Of a stretch of 64,000 bases of DNA, positions 22,613-35,745 are shown one piece after another. Where the stretch lies: positions 7,876,501-7,940,500 of the forward strand of contig NC_135243.1 of NCBI RefSeq assembly GCF_947623445.1, in the 5' to 3' direction. Every line of letters starts with the position of its first letter. Within the stretch, counting starts at the first letter, position 1. The notes under the pieces are model-generated. The model did not search any database. It was given only the letters and a program-made list of their open reading frames with translations, and was not told the origin of the DNA. The translations under genes were made by a program, and so were the position numbers. This stretch comes from Clavelina lepadiformis. Taxonomy: Eukaryota; Chordata; Ascidiacea; Aplousobranchia; Clavelinidae.

Positions 22613-22897
22613 GGGATCACGTCAATTGACCGTGAACAAATTCACCGGCGACAATTGGGCGTGGTCAACTGACCGGCGACACAAATCAACCGCTACGCAT
22701 TTTATTTTTATTTTTTACGCAAATTAGCATTGTTGTTTATTCAAATTATATGATTTAAGTGATAATACTATTTAAGGTCAGTTGGTTCTAGGTAAATTTA
22801 TGTCACGATCAGTTGTCCCCCGGTTAGTTGTCCCCGGTTAGTTGTCCCCGGTGAGTTTGTTCGCGGTCAATTTCCCACGGTTAATTGTCGTGGAACC
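22613..22897. mobile_element. Second foldback element, 285 bp, 9-bp target duplication
   Basis: The arms are inverted and modular. The left arm has CACGTCAATTGACCGTGAAC and CACCGGCGACAATTGG; the right arm, read inward, has CACGACAATTAACCGTGGG and CACCGGGGACAACTAACC. The flanks carry an exact 9-bp duplication CTCAAAAGT (22604-22612 and 22898-22906). Ends begin with GGG. It has no ORF. Same architecture and duplication length as 4207-5423, but a different repeat unit. Confidence 0.8.
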
Positions 22898-22906
22898 CTC
22901 AAAAGT

Positions 22907-24283
22907 ATTCTATCAGCTCATATTCATTGATACGTATCTGCAAACTTCCTTTCATTTTCTGATCTTCTGAATCTTCATCAAAATTTCTGTTTTTCTAGCA
23001 TTCTTGCTCTAAATCTGTCCAAGTTATTTGCAGGCAACACATCAAAGATTCCATGACATAAAACGTTTATAGTGAGCTAGTATAAATTGAATAAAAATCA
23101 TAATAAAATTGACTTAGGTCTTTAATAATGCCAAGTTAGCAGTATCGCTAGCCGCCTTGTAATGGTAATAATTCAAAACGGCACCCGCATAAATTCGTTT
23201 GGCATGACGCATTTTGCAAGGTTCACAAGTCGAAGAACCGAAAGAAGTGCTTGCTGATCCAAACCGTAAGGGATTTAGAAAGCGATCAATCTTTTATAGT
23301 AGTCTATAATGAGTTGGCACAAACGCAAACTTTGCATTTGCAGTATTTAGTCGTATAGGGCAAGCTTTTTTTTCGAGTTTATCACTTACTTATCTGCTAA
23401 TTACATCAAATAACTAAAATAATACAACACTTTCTCCCAATCCAACTAACAAAGTACCCATTTTTGTTTCAGCTATATTGGTACTGATATTATAGCTTGT
23501 TTTCATTAACTTAAATTGCTGTTAGAAATAAAACTATGTTTTATCTAGGTTATCAGTGTTTCTGTGCTGCTTCCAGAGTTACTTTCCTCGAGAAAAGGAC
23601 TTGACTCAAGTACTAATTTATCTTTACTCAAATGCCGGGTACTTGTTACTTGCTGGCAGGTCTCGCCAGGTACTCGTACTTGTACTGCAATATTTTGATG
23701 AACTAAGTACTTGTAACTAAAATGCAAAAAATAACAACAAAAAAAAATTAATTAATTAAGTAACAAAAATTGTAGGCTGGAAGATCTGCAACGAAACTTA
23801 GTCACTGATGTAAAAGCACAACGATTTAAATTCTTAATTCGTGCAAAATTTTTCAAAATTTGTTGCAGATTAATTATTATTGAATCTCAAGGAAAAGTTT
23901 ATGTTGTTCATTCAATGCCGAACAATCTATGCTAATAAAGTACCAGCCAGTTGACATTACTAAAGTTCAACCACAATGTTTGAAATATTTCTTGAACACA
24001 ATGTTTTCAAGCATTCATAGCTGCATTAATATCAGATTACAAACTAATGATAACAAGTAGTACTGAACATTGAGCCAACCAATATATCCTAAACCTTGCT
24101 GCGATACCTGTTCCTGTGGCAAACTTAACACGAATGTTTGCTACAGCTAAGCTAACTTTGTCTGCCTGGCTTCTCGTGTGGTATGTGTTAGCGAACTCTG
24201 AAACGGCAGTGCCTGGCGAAATTATTCTTTCGTCTAAGGGTTTTCAGTTTTCACCGCTTTGGTGATTTTGTTTTCGTCATAAT
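22907..24283. other. Stretch without a supported gene
   Basis: AT-rich DNA with a patch at about 23575-23720 in which AAGTACTTGTAC-like words recur, resembling a common interspersed repeat. No exon chain seen. Confidence 0.35.
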
Positions 24284-24715
24284 GTGTTCGAGTTTCACTT
24301 CCTGAAATCACAGTTCTGGTGCACTGAATTGAAAATTGATACCCTTCAATGGTTTTGTAAATGCCCTCCTTTTGTCAGGTTCGGTTTACAGCTCTTGCCA
24401 GAGCGTTTGTCAAATTTTCATAAATGGAAAGAATATTGTGAAAACAAACTTTCCATTTATAAACCAGTCAAATGCTTAATATTTATTCATCAACAAATAC
24501 GTACAACAGGAGGTCCATGTAGGCCAGTTTCTAAGTATGCATACGTAAGCAATGATAAGTGTATACAAAATAAACCTGTTTACTCGGCAAAAAATATCAC
24601 AAGTCATTTAACAAAAGGTGGTAAAAAAATTTATCTTCAAATACTGCCCAATACAATCCTCACACCTAAGTTTCATGAAAGCACTATTATTGCCAACTTA
24701 ACTTACTCTTCTTAA
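24284..24715 (+). CDS. Hypothetical ORF, 143 codons
   Basis: An open frame longer than most chance ORFs here. It is Lys/Cys-containing, with no signal peptide, membrane span or recognisable motif. The ATG context (TAATGTG) is weak, and there is no clear poly(A) signal. It lies beside retrotransposon debris, so it may be an element fragment rather than a host gene. Confidence 0.2.
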   Translation: MFEFHFLKSQFWCTELKIDTLQWFCKCPPFVRFGLQLLPERLSNFHKWKEYCENKLSIYKPVKCLIFIHQQIRTTGGPCRPVSKYAYVSNDKCIQNKPVYSAKNITSHLTKGGKKIYLQILPNTILTPKFHESTIIANLTYSS

Positions 24716-24959
24716 GCGAACGGCCATGAAACTAGTGATAATTTCATAAGCGATTGATGAATCCATGATTTGTGAGTATTACGTCTTCGACCCTTAGGAC
24801 TTGGGCAAATCCTATGTAGCTTGTATATATTGCGTAATTAGTGGCAAAAAAAAGTAAAGTAAAGGACAAATTCAAAAATAAATTTGCATTAAATGAAAGA
24901 AAAGTAATCAGTAAATATACTGGAGAATGGGTTTGTACTAATATGAAGTGGTTATTATG

Positions 24960-25554
24960 GTCACTCACCATCCGCAGAGTTTGTCACTCCTCATTTGTAC
25001 ATCGCTGAGCGGAAACTCCCGACACCGGTTTGCAGGCGACTAAGCCGTACCCAGGCCATCCTAGACAGCGATAGTCCGGTGGGATGGGAATCGGCATCGG
25101 TGAAAAAGCTGTCAGCTCTGACGTCGGAATTTTCGGCTTGTTCTTGTAGTTACAGTACAGCTGGTATGAATATGCGTTTGGAATTTGGTCGTTGGGCCGG
25201 CTTGTTTGCTTTGGCACAAAGATTCGAGTGGAGCAAATTTACTGGCTCCGTTGCCTGCCAAGCAAGAGAAAGAGTGGCTCTTTCGAGGTAAAGCCCGGCA
25301 GGTTGGATCACCGCGAGAATGGAAAGATCGTCCAATGTTGTGAGACGCAGATATCCAGTCACATTACGCAGGACGCCATGTATGGCAGTGTCGATTTGGT
25401 GAGTGTGTGCTGCTACACCAGACAGGTGCACCTTGCGCAGTACATAAAATGAAGCAATTTTAGGAACCATTAGAAAATGTGAATGCAGTAGCTCTTGTAA
25501 GATGTTTGCTATGAACGGTTTAATAACTGCTGGCTTCATACATGACAGGTTCAA
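24960..25554 (-). pseudogene. Decayed LINE (jockey/CR1-type) reverse-transcriptase C-terminal region
   Basis: The minus strand from 25554 reads a region resembling the end of non-LTR retrotransposon pol proteins: GVLRNVTGYLRLTTLDDL, ILAVIQPAGLYL, ATLSLAW, LLHSNL. After a frame change near 25080 it continues with AWVRLSRLQTGVGSFRSAM, a block typical of the region past the RT domain, then meets a stop. No endonuclease or RT catalytic motif is present, so this is a truncated fossil. Frame changes and stops rule out function. Confidence 0.7.
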
Positions 25555-26728
25555 TGATATTAGAGTTAACGTTGTTTCGTTTTGTGAAACAAAGTCTTAA
25601 AACATCATATGGCAAAGAGCAAATATCGACTGTAATTATTTCAATTTTAATGACAAACACAGAACATAGTGGTCAGCGTGCGCATCAGCCCACGTGCGTA
25701 TAAACAAAACACGATTAACATCTAACAATTCTAACTAATAGGTTATCGAATGCCATAAAAATTACGCAATACTTATATTGATAACCAGTGCAGTAACTTG
25801 CATTGTTAAAGAAAAAACTCTGTTTGTTGTTTCTGCTTCTGCGACGCAGACATTTCGCTTCATGTGCTGCAAATTTTAACACCTGACAAGAAATTTATGC
25901 TATTTGTACATTACTATACCTTTTTGGAAGAATGGAAAGGATAACAAGGCTGGCACTGCTGCTAGTCCTCAGCTAACGGCACTTGTGTATTTTGCGCTTC
26001 CTTTGCAATTTGTATCAAGGGTGATATAGACTTGTGGCGTTAGTGAGTACTACAAACCCACACTTAACAGAAAAATTTTACAACGTGATCTCAGACATAT
26101 GTAAAACTACGACACACATTCTGTTCAAAAGAAGTGGTGTGGTGCAAAGAAGTTTTTGTTATTCATATTATAGTTCATTTCATTATTAGAAATCTTTAGT
26201 TAAGTATTCTGCCACAATTCCCGTTTTCAACATATAAAATGCTGGAACATTGAAAATTACCAGAATTTGTATAAGATGTTTGTGAGAATTACGTGATAAA
26301 AGTAGTGAATGAAACACGAAATTTACAAGCGATTGCGTCAGCAGTCACCGTCCGGTCACGAGTCGGTTGGCGCTGCAAAAATAATCACGTGCGAAATCTT
26401 CGCTTGGGGCGACGGTTGGCAAACAAGCGCACGTGATTAGACTTTGTACGATTTAAAAAACTTTGCCACTGGCCCAGATAATTCAGTTGAAGTCGAAGTA
26501 ATTTAAGACACCGATTGGTAGAAGAGTAAACTCAGTAACTCAGTACTGCTTGAAGAGTAAGCTTAGTCGAAAGCTAAATTGTATATACAAGCCAATTAAT
26601 ATCGAATAGAAAGACCTACATTTCTACCAGGATCAGCATAAACTTTATCGGATGTTTCACTTTACTAACAAGTTAAAGTTGCATTTAGCTCATTTTAAAA
26701 TATAGATATCCATTAATAAGCTTAAACC
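25555..26728. other. Upstream region of the plus-strand P450 gene
   Basis: No ORF of note. The GC-richer part (about 26330-26450) contains a mirrored pair of CACGTG sites, listed separately. The sequence from about 26460 to 26728 is the likely 5' UTR and core promoter zone. I see no unambiguous TATA box. Confidence 0.35.
26382..26439. promoter_or_regulatory. Inverted pair of TAATCACGTGC sites upstream of the P450 gene
   Basis: TAATCACGTGC (26382-26392) and its exact reverse complement GCACGTGATTA (26429-26439) are separated by 36 bases, about 290-350 bases before the ATG at 26729. The CACGTG cores are E-boxes that could bind bHLH proteins (MITF/TFE, USF, or bHLH-PAS factors relevant to xenobiotic genes). 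Binding and function are inferred. Confidence 0.4.
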
Positions 26729-29700
26729 ATGATTTCTCCGTTGGATGTCTTGTCCATTGAAACATGGATGCTCTTGGTAACGGCCTTACTCTTGCTCAAG
26801 TGAGTTTAATATGCCTTCTCGTGTTGCTTAGCTTGTAAGATAATGAAATGAAAACCTGTACATGAAATTCAAACAAGTTAATCGTAGCATCAGTCGTAAA
26901 ATAAAGCTTATAACGTTTGCAGGTTTTATATTTACCGAAAGTGGCAAGTTTTAAAGAATCTCAATATTCCCCATGAACCACCGTCAATCTTGGGCTTGGG
27001 AAACCTAGCTTCAATGTTCGATAATGTTGATGGCGTAAGTGATAATAATGCCGATATATCAGAACGATCCGTCAACTATTTCTTTTACCTATCAATGTGA
27101 AATACGCTTTCCCAAGTTATAAAGCATTAAATGTCGCGTTAACGAATTCGAATTTCTTGACGTTAACGCAATGTAAAATCGAAATATTGTCTAGTAGTGT
27201 AATTTTTGGGAAAGTTTTAAGCTTGGGCACTTTATTATAGATATTCAATCAAGATATTATTAGAAAAAAGCAATATGGCAACGTTTACGGGTAAGTTTTT
27301 ACGTGAAATTTTGTGTATCTTTAAAAGGATATTCTCCAAAAGGGTTGCTGAAGATTGCTTACAAACCTCTTTCTACAGTTCTTATACCGGACTACAAGCA
27401 CGAATCGTTGTTTGTGATCCGGAAATTATTAAACAGATTTACATAAAAGAATTTTCTAACTTTAGAGACCGGCAGGTGAATGGAGTATAGAAAAAGTTCT
27501 TTAATAACATTACATAATTATAACGTAATCATAATACACAGCCCAATCAACATTATTTAAAAATCAAAATTAAATTACAATAGTGACGGTCTTTTTCTGT
27601 AACCTTTCACTAAGTAATTACGAGCTGAAAATTGATAATAATAGACCTAAACTACATATTTTCATTAAGAAAAGTTTTGGCACACTAATATGCTTTGTAT
27701 ATTTTGTAGATAACGTTTTCAAAAGTAAAATACATAAACGCAGCGCTTACGGCGTCGAGAGGAGACCATTGGAAACGCATGAGGTAAGTTAAGTGACATC
27801 ACTCCGACGTCGAGGGAGTAAACGTAAACGCTTTGTTTAGGAACTCTTTAACACCAGCTTTTTCTGCGTCGAAGCTCAAAGAAATGGTTAGAATAGTGGA
27901 GCAATGTGTACATCACATGACTTCTGCTCTGCACAAGAGTGTGCAAAACGATGACGGAAGATTTGACGTCAAAGAGTAAGGCATAAATTTACATAAAATG
28001 ATTTCACTCGTAACGTTACCATAGCACTTGAATGACGCGTGTATTTCGATTTATATGTGCAGTATAACTGAGATCACTTTCCAAAGTATGTGAAAGTTAC
28101 TACAGTCTGCTGGATATAGCGCTGCTTGGCTTGCAATAATGTGCCCCGAGTTCGATACCCAGCGGCGCTACCGTTGTATAATGGCCCTGGGCAAGGCATT
28201 GACAACACTTCATTTGCTTCTGTCCAGTAGATTTGGTGAACAGTTTTAAAATAGGGCAATATATACAAGCAGTATGACAGTATGTATTTGTCTTGCACAA
28301 AAACCGCGGCACCCGGTAACTGATAAAGGTAATCGTTAACCGCGGTTTGAACTATAAGGAATCATAGCTGTGTTCAGGTCGTGCAAATACTTCTCTCAGT
28401 CCAAGCATAAAGGTTATGATACTAAATACTGAACTTCTAATATTGGTATCACACAGAGTTGTAAACGAGCCTTATATTGTTAACCAGAAACCGAAAATAT
28501 AAGCCCGAACCGGATAATTTATTGGATTTAACCGAATTAACCCGAATTAGGACCGAAAGGTAATTTTACTAAATGAATCAAAATCATTTTTCGATTTTAT
28601 ACTTTTCTGACTTGAATGTTCCGCTCTGCGGGTGGTCTGTAGCACTGTGCGCGCATGCACATTTGTGTGAAGAAAGCAAAGCTGTCGTGGCTGTGGCTGA
28701 GTGTGAGTATACATTCGGGCCCAAATCTGGGTCGACTTTTTTCAAACATAAGCCTGAACCCGACCCGAAAAGCCCTGCCCAACTTTAAACTTTGGTATCA
28801 CAATATTCTGATGATGCAAAATTTCTAATATTGCAAAATTTTCTTCGTAGAACGTTTGGAGAACTGTCATTAGATGCTGTATGTTCGGCGGCTTTTAGTG
28901 TAAATGTTCATTCCAATGTAAGTAATGTTAACCTTTGATTTCATTATCACGTATATATTAATGACATTATCTCAAAGACCAGCAGTCTCATACAAAAATA
29001 CATTTGACAGAGTCCTGGTGCAGCGGCAACGGGCAGAAAGGTAGTTGAAATGTCCAAAGAGATATTTAATTTTGAAATTTTCAAGAATCCTCTTATCTTG
29101 ATTTTTAGTAAGTATAGTGCTTTATACTTTGTAGCTCATAATTATGATATGTATTGATTTCTGAATATTTTAGAAAGACGATACAAGCCAACAACATTAG
29201 AGTTTATGTCTCTTTGTAACGTAACGTTTTGTTTTAGTGTTGTTCCCATGGACAGAAAACATTGCTGAGAAATTAAATTATTCGATCTTCCCTAAAAAAC
29301 CGATCACGTTCTTTCACCGTTTGACTCTCTCGCTCATTGATAGACTATCACACTCCTCAGATCAAAAGGTTGGTGCAAGATATGACTTTAGTTTGCCGAG
29401 TTTCTCCATTTTATCTAGTTAAATAACAGTTACACCTGCGTTTCCTGTTTCTGCCCATTTATTGTGCAAGTGTAGATGTGAAGCAGTAAGTTTTTAACGA
29501 TGTTTAATATGCAGAGAGTTGACATTATGCAGTCAATGTTGGAGGCCGAAATTTCTGAAGATGAAGCTAAAAACGGAAAAGCAAAAGGTAACGTGTTCAG
29601 TAAAAATGGAAATATTATAAAATTAAATGTATGAAAATATTAATTGTATGAAAAAATATGCTAATTAAGATCCGTTCTGCTGAAACACAATTCGACATAA

Positions 29701-31560
29701 TCTAATTTGTCAAAGATTTTTCACATGTTAAGGTTTGACCAAACAGGAAATAACTGCAAATGCAATTCTTATGTTGATTGCGGGATTTGAAACAACGGCA
29801 AACGCCTTAACTTACCTCACTTATAATCTGGCAACTCACAAACATGTGCAAGAGAAATTGACCGAAGAAATTGAAGAGACACTAAAAGAATACGTAAGTT
29901 TAATAGTTATAGTTATAGTTATAGTTTAATAGTTATAGTTATAGTTATATCCGACGCACTTGTAACACTGGCATAATTGCTCCTCACTTATACGCATAGT
30001 GTCGGTGTTGTTGTTTCATAAAGGGTTCCCCAAAAATATACAGTTTCTCTTTGACCGCTTCTTTTGGATTGCTTTGAGCGTATCGAAAACTTGCATTGTA
30101 CGTGCAAATGAAAAATTTCCATAAGCCAATCAATGAACGTTGTCTATAGCTGTTGCGATTAAAACGATTTAGGCGACCAAGCTAACCTTGCAGTCTTTGC
30201 GATAATATCGATGGTCCAAGGCCCAAGCGATCCAAGTGAAAATTTATATCTGGAGTTGTATCCATTTACACGAGCTCTTACCTTTTAACAAAACTTTTTT
30301 GTATTTAAAAGGGTGAATTGAGCTACGAAGCCCTAAACTCTATGAAGTACTTGACGATGTGCTTAAATGAATCGCTTCGACTTTATCCTGTTATAGCAAG
30401 GTTGGGTCATTGTTTTATTATGTGGTTGCCGCCAAGCCCCAAACTAATTTTCGGTACCAGGCGAGGCAAAGAGCTTTCTATATAGAGTATAGCCTTTTAA
30501 ATTACACTAAATATGCATATTTTAAAAATAGCGTTTCTCCGGTGAAAGACTCACAACGTGTTTTCTTCTTTCGTTGTGTTAACGAAAAACTAACATTCTG
30601 GATTGGACTTAATTTTTTTAACAGTCTTCTTCATTGTAACCACCACAGCGGGAAGCTGAAAACTAAATATAACAACTATAATTTCATCAGCAGTTTTGTC
30701 ATTAATGTAAAGAATTGCACCGCTATAAATTGCTGGTAACTTTTGGATTTCACACAGTATATGACGCCATTACGATATTTTCATGCATATAACCAAAACA
30801 TTTTTGTAGAAATTCCCGCTACTGCGAAAACGATATAACTATAAACGGGGTTCAGATTCCAAAAGGTGTACATGTTGATATACCTACCTATGGTTTAAGC
30901 CATGACGAAGAATACTGGGACGAACCATTCAAATTTCATCCCGAAAGGTAAATACAATACATCATTTAAAATACTGTAGTATAGTTATAGTAAATTACTT
31001 TATGATTAACCATATTTCAGGTAAGTTTTTTTTTAGTTTTATGAATATCAATTTTATATATTATGTACAAAATGAATTCCTTTATAGTTTTAAACTTAAC
31101 GTTTTTGATAATCGCTGTTTCAACAGGATGGAAGATATGAGTAAGATTGATCCCATGGTTTTCCAGCCATTTGGAGGAGGACCCCGTAACTGCATCGGGA
31201 TGAGATTTGCAATTATGGAGATAAAGATGGCGATCTGTAAGACCCTTAAGGAATTCGAACTTGACGTCTGTGAAGACACGCCGGTAACGCAGTTATTTTC
31301 ATTTCCAAGTTCAGCATATGTTTTTTTTATACTCGTACTTTCATGTTGATGCGGTAACAACAATGCATCTTCTACCCTATACTACTGAAAAACGTCAAAC
31401 GATAAATAAACAAGAACCACAGAATCAATACTACTTTTACAACTACTTTTGCCTCTTTTAGATCCCTCCACTTCAGCAAACGTTCAAATCCAGCCTGATC
31501 CCCAAAGAAAGGGTTTTCCTCAAGGTGGTCCCTCGTGAAGGCATTGTAAATACGGAGTAA
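26729..31560 (+). CDS. Cytochrome P450, CYP3-clan-like (complete, 15 exons)
   Basis: Haem-thiolate monooxygenase, expected to sit in the ER membrane and oxidise lipophilic substrates using P450 reductase. Exons: 26729-26799, 26923-27034, 27241-27290, 27379-27475, 27710-27783, 27841-27975, 28851-28917, 29011-29107, 29238-29368, 29515-29587, 29733-29893, 30312-30400, 30810-30947, 31127-31283, 31462-31560; all GT-AG, in phase, 516 aa (family usual about 500). Visible: N-terminal hydrophobic anchor (residues 10-23), I-helix AGFETT (319-324), ESLR as the ExxR motif (376-379), FHPER (428-432), haem loop FGGGPRNCIGMRFA with Cys454. The haem loop wording is closest to CYP3A-type enzymes; substrate unknown. 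Intron 11 holds an ATAGTT microsatellite and intron 6 a SINE. No damage seen. Confidence 0.93.
28112..28272 (+). repeat. tRNA-derived SINE copy in P450 intron 6
   Basis: Contains a B-box-like GAGTTCGATACCC and shares the downstream body (CCCTGGGCAAGGCATTGA ... GCTTCTGT ... GTGAACAGTTTTAAA) with 35746-35928. The A-box side is degraded. Shared sequence between two unlinked sites plus the pol III-type box support a SINE. Confidence 0.55.
28296..28350. repeat. Small inverted repeat with CCGCGG arms
   Basis: AAACCGCGG and CCGCGGTTT face each other across about 30 bases in P450 intron 6. Possibly a MITE tip or SINE tail. GC-rich against the background. Confidence 0.3.
29899..29950 (+). repeat. ATAGTT microsatellite
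   Basis: Tandem TATAGT units start five bases after the donor of P450 intron 11 and continue for about 50 bases with one interruption. Probably length-variable. Confidence 0.75.
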
Positions 31561-33159
31561 ACCCTCACAATTTTTCGTACTTAAAAACTATAAATTGTAT
31601 TGCAGTAGTGTATGGCAGTATTAGTTGTTAAATATTGTGAAATTGCTTATGCTCATTACTTGTATATTTGTGCAATGCTGTGTATTAAACAGGCTAGCAG
31701 TCATATTGGCAAAATATGGTACAATTTATATCAGTCGGTCAAGTGTTTCAAGTATAGACATTTGTATTGTATCGAACGTTTATTTGATTTAAATTTTCCT
31801 GGTCATCTTGATTTTTCTTTTCGACAACGCCTTCCTGAGAAATCTGGAATTGCTTTTGAGTCAGCAGGTGACGTAACTGTTGCGAAGCTTTCTGATCTGG
31901 TTTCTTCCGTTTTTTGACTACATGTTTTTTTTTTTTTGTAAACGAATGAAATTTCGAGATAAAGGTTGAAGGCAGGTTCTTCATAACCGTCTGCAATTTT
32001 AAGGATCAATTTATGCTTAACCTAACATTCTCAAATTATCAATCTATAAAGAAAGTAAGTAAGTAATCTATAAGTAAGTAAAAGAATGTACAATGTAATG
32101 CAAGAATATCAAAATCACCACCGAAAGGGATGTGAAAACAATTGGCATACAGATATATGTCATTGCATAGCCTACCTATAAGTGCGCATGTAAATAATCA
32201 CGGCTGGCAAGTGCACTTACAGCGTATACCTATTTTTCACGAATCATCAGTTTAGGTCTACTTGTAAAAGAAATAAATGTAAAGCATATAACTTACAGTG
32301 TTTTATTATGACGGGTTTGCAACAATAAAGTATTTGATGCGTTTGGTTTACTCCTGCTCAATGGTCCTGGCGAAAAGTTCTAAATTCATTCAATACGATA
32401 GAAAAGAATCAAAAAACAATTAAAACTTGTGTGTGTATCAGAATTTACAAAAAGGCTAACCGGGCATTGAAGCAATGAAACCGGGTTTAATTTGTGCAAT
32501 TACTTTCCTCAGTCTGAGGATAAAGATTAACTTATTATCATACCATACAAATGATGTAAGCATTGCATCAGTATTGGACATATTGGCCGACGCCCCCTTT
32601 TGTCAGCTGTTTCCTTGGTATAATTTAGACCTACGTTGTGGCATAGCCAATAGCAGGACAACGCGCTGATCAAATGACCTCTGCTTTATGCATGAAAACA
32701 CCATTGGGTTTGACAATAGAAGAAACGGAAAATGTTGAATTTAACGTCAGAGAGTAAAAGACAACGATTTTTTTACTTTCTAAGATAGAAGTGCACGATG
32801 GTGTTTTGGCGACGCTATGCAAAGCAGCGATACAACACAGATTAGTTTACTTTATTTATGAACTGAAAAAAGGTCAACAGAAAACAAGAGCCTTCATACA
32901 TCCAACAAACGGTGCTACAAAAAGAAAAGTTTTATTGTAAATTAGTGTGATTAACTATACCTCTCTTTTTAGTTTTTTATTGCGTATTGTTCACATTATT
33001 TTTGTAATAAAGGCATACGTCACTGCTATTGAAAACTGCGAAATATCATATCATGCTTGGGTATGTTATTATTGTGTTTTTTGTTTAATTTTGAATTTTT
33101 ACCAGAAAGTGGCGTGAAGAAACGCCAAAAGTACATACGCGAAGAGACGGGGTCGTAAC

Positions 33160-34930
33160 CAAACGAGCTGCTGCTACAGGCTGCTGTTTTTCAATAGCGT
33201 TCTGCTGTTGCTTGTTGCTCGGTGACTGACAGGCTGCTGTTCGTGACGTAATCAATAGCAGCCTAGACTTGCAGCAAAGTAAGCAGCTAATGTGGATTTT
33301 TCAAAGAAAAGTGTACAAAGATTTAAAAAAAATTTATTTAAAGATTGGTTATATTGGAAAGGATTGCCTAAGTTGTATATACGTCTTGAACAACTTTGAA
33401 ATAAACAAACAGTAAGCTGTCCAGTTTGCAGCAGCAACCAACAGCAGAGTGCTACTCCAGCAATCACAGTCTGCTGTTAATTACGTCACCAACCACAGCT
33501 TGGTGTACGTTGCCATCAGTAGGCTGTGGTCAGTTACAAAACAGCAACCAATTGCATGGAGCCAATCGAAAAATCACGGCCTGCTGTTCATTTCGTCATG
33601 AACTGCGGCCTCGCGTTACACATTACCAAAAGCAGCCTGTCAATTACTGATCATTATACAATAACATGGTGCTATTTGAAAACAGCAAGCTTCTGTACAA
33701 CAATAACAGCCGTTCTTCTGATTACCACGTCACTAAGTGTCTTTACAGGTGATATGTTTGTGTTTATGAGCATTGTTTTGCCGTTGTAATTTTTTTGCTT
33801 TTTTGTAATTCTTTGGGCTTTGCTGCTTTTTCCCGCTCATTATATGTTGATTTTGATAGTGAAATCTAGTATGAATAGTGCAAAAAATTAAAACTTGTGA
33901 ATCTCTTTGCTTGGTAAAAGTTGTACTCCTAAAATATCCGTATAATAGTGTTTCGTTGCTGTGTCAGCGGTTTGTGATAGCTAGCCAAATAGTTTGATCG
34001 GTTTTAAACAATGGATCTTGGTTGGTAGAAGTACTTTTGCAGTTTGAATTGTTCATAAGCCGGCATTAAACCGATTTTCGATTTCGATCCGAAAAATTTT
34101 TCATTTTCAAACTGATTTGCTCCGGCCATGTTTTTCAACCGCTCAGTGTGTGTGTATTTTTTTTAGTTCATATGTTACTGTAACACTTCGCTTTATTGTC
34201 TTGTGTAGGACATCTGAGGCGTGTAAATTCACAATATCTCATTTGTGACAGGTGTAATTCAATAAGTTTATTGCACCACAGAGCTCTACTATCGTGCCCT
34301 CTCCTTGGCCACGAAAACGGGATTTCAATTCTTTTTGTATGGATTTTCTTTTCACCATCCAGCTACACTAATCTTAGCCAACTTATTGTTTGTTGTTGTT
34401 ACCATGGTATTGAAGCGTATTTCTACTATCAGCTTTTGATTACCACGTTGGATCAGTCTCCAAGTTTAACTAAAGCACGTATTTTTTTCGTTTGTTTTAT
34501 AGTTATTTGCTTGTTGGATTTAGTGACAGTGCTAACCACGTGTTAACATCGTTCTTGCACGTTTTAAACCCTTGGGCTTTGCTACTTTTCCCGTCGTTGT
34601 CTGCTACCTGAATTGTGATTTTTATCTACGTTGTAACAGTTAGCATTTTATTTTTCGTTTTCCCACTGACGTTAACGAAAAATAAACAATAGAATACGAA
34701 ATAGCGCCCATCGTCTACGCCACAGTTTCCTGGTAGAATTGTTAATTGTTTTTTTATCGTGCTGTATTGTTTAGCATTTTGTTTTTCGTTCCCCACAGGC
34801 AATGACGAAAAATAAACAAAACAATACAATACTAACCTGCCTCTCTAAATCACTAATCAGCAACTACGAGACGTCACCAATTGCATGATCTTACTCAAAA
34901 ACAGCAGGCTGCCATTGGTGACGTAACAAG
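33160..34930. repeat. Diverged CTGCTGTT / GTGACGTAA repeat block
   Basis: Words like CAGGCTGCTGTT, CAGCAG and GTGACGTAA recur in both orientations at the left (33165-33660) and right (34855-34930). In between are two near-copies of a hairpin, TTAGCATTTT(A/G)TTTTTCG ... CGAAAAATAAAC (34640-34690, 34771-34820), and two copies of CTTTGGGCTTTGCTGCTTTT-like text (33810, 34570). Probably one large decayed element or several nested ones. Ends are not defined. Confidence 0.45.
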
Positions 34931-35745
34931 AAAATTTTAACATGTGTTCAGTTAAAACTGCTATTGTACTGCATGTGGCTCATAAAACTAACGTGATATT
35001 GGCGAGCACAAACGGTTATCTTTAGTATCGTAGATCGTACCTTCGTATGGTTGTAGGCTTGTAGCATTGGTCAATGTAGTTTTATCCAAGGCGCGCCTAA
35101 TGTCCATTCCTGAACCATCACCATGATATTTCAAGAAGGTATATGGCAGAGTTAGAGTATAAAGGTAGGGTATGATCTAATTTTGGGTCTAGTGCAGAAG
35201 TGCACAACCATGCAGAAGACGTCACAATTTGAGTGGCTGGGGTCTAGTATACAAATGCATCCTGTAGTTGTGCACTTCTGCACTAGACGCCTACTTTTTA
35301 TCCTCGGACTGAGGAAAAGTCCACCAAACTGACGATAAATTGGGCTTATCGCTTGTGCCCAGGTTAGTGAGCTAATCCAGATGGTCAGACTGCCGAGTAT
35401 GAACGTTTTCAGCAAGATCTTGGGAGCAACAAACAATCAAAAATGACAAGTGCGGTACGCAAAAAATACTCAGATGCAATGGAAGTGCACTCTTAGGAGT
35501 GCAATTACACAGTACAATGTACAAAGTTTAACTTATTCAATCTTTAAATCAATTGAAAATGGAGTCCACAGAAGTTCTGTCCAAGTCAAGAATAAGTCAT
35601 TAAGTGCAAAATAACGCACTAAATTAGCAAACTTTTACCCCAAATTTTTTCCTACATGTATTCTTTTGGCTAATAGCTAACAAAATCTTTGTCACTAAGA
35701 ACTTTTAACCGCTAGTGTCTATTAGCTAAATTAACTAAATTCTCC

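Noticed and set aside
28573..28788. Opposing ORFs of 71 and 61 codons
   Set aside because: They lie in P450 intron 6 within a patch of CCGAACCC-type interspersed repeats, with no domain.
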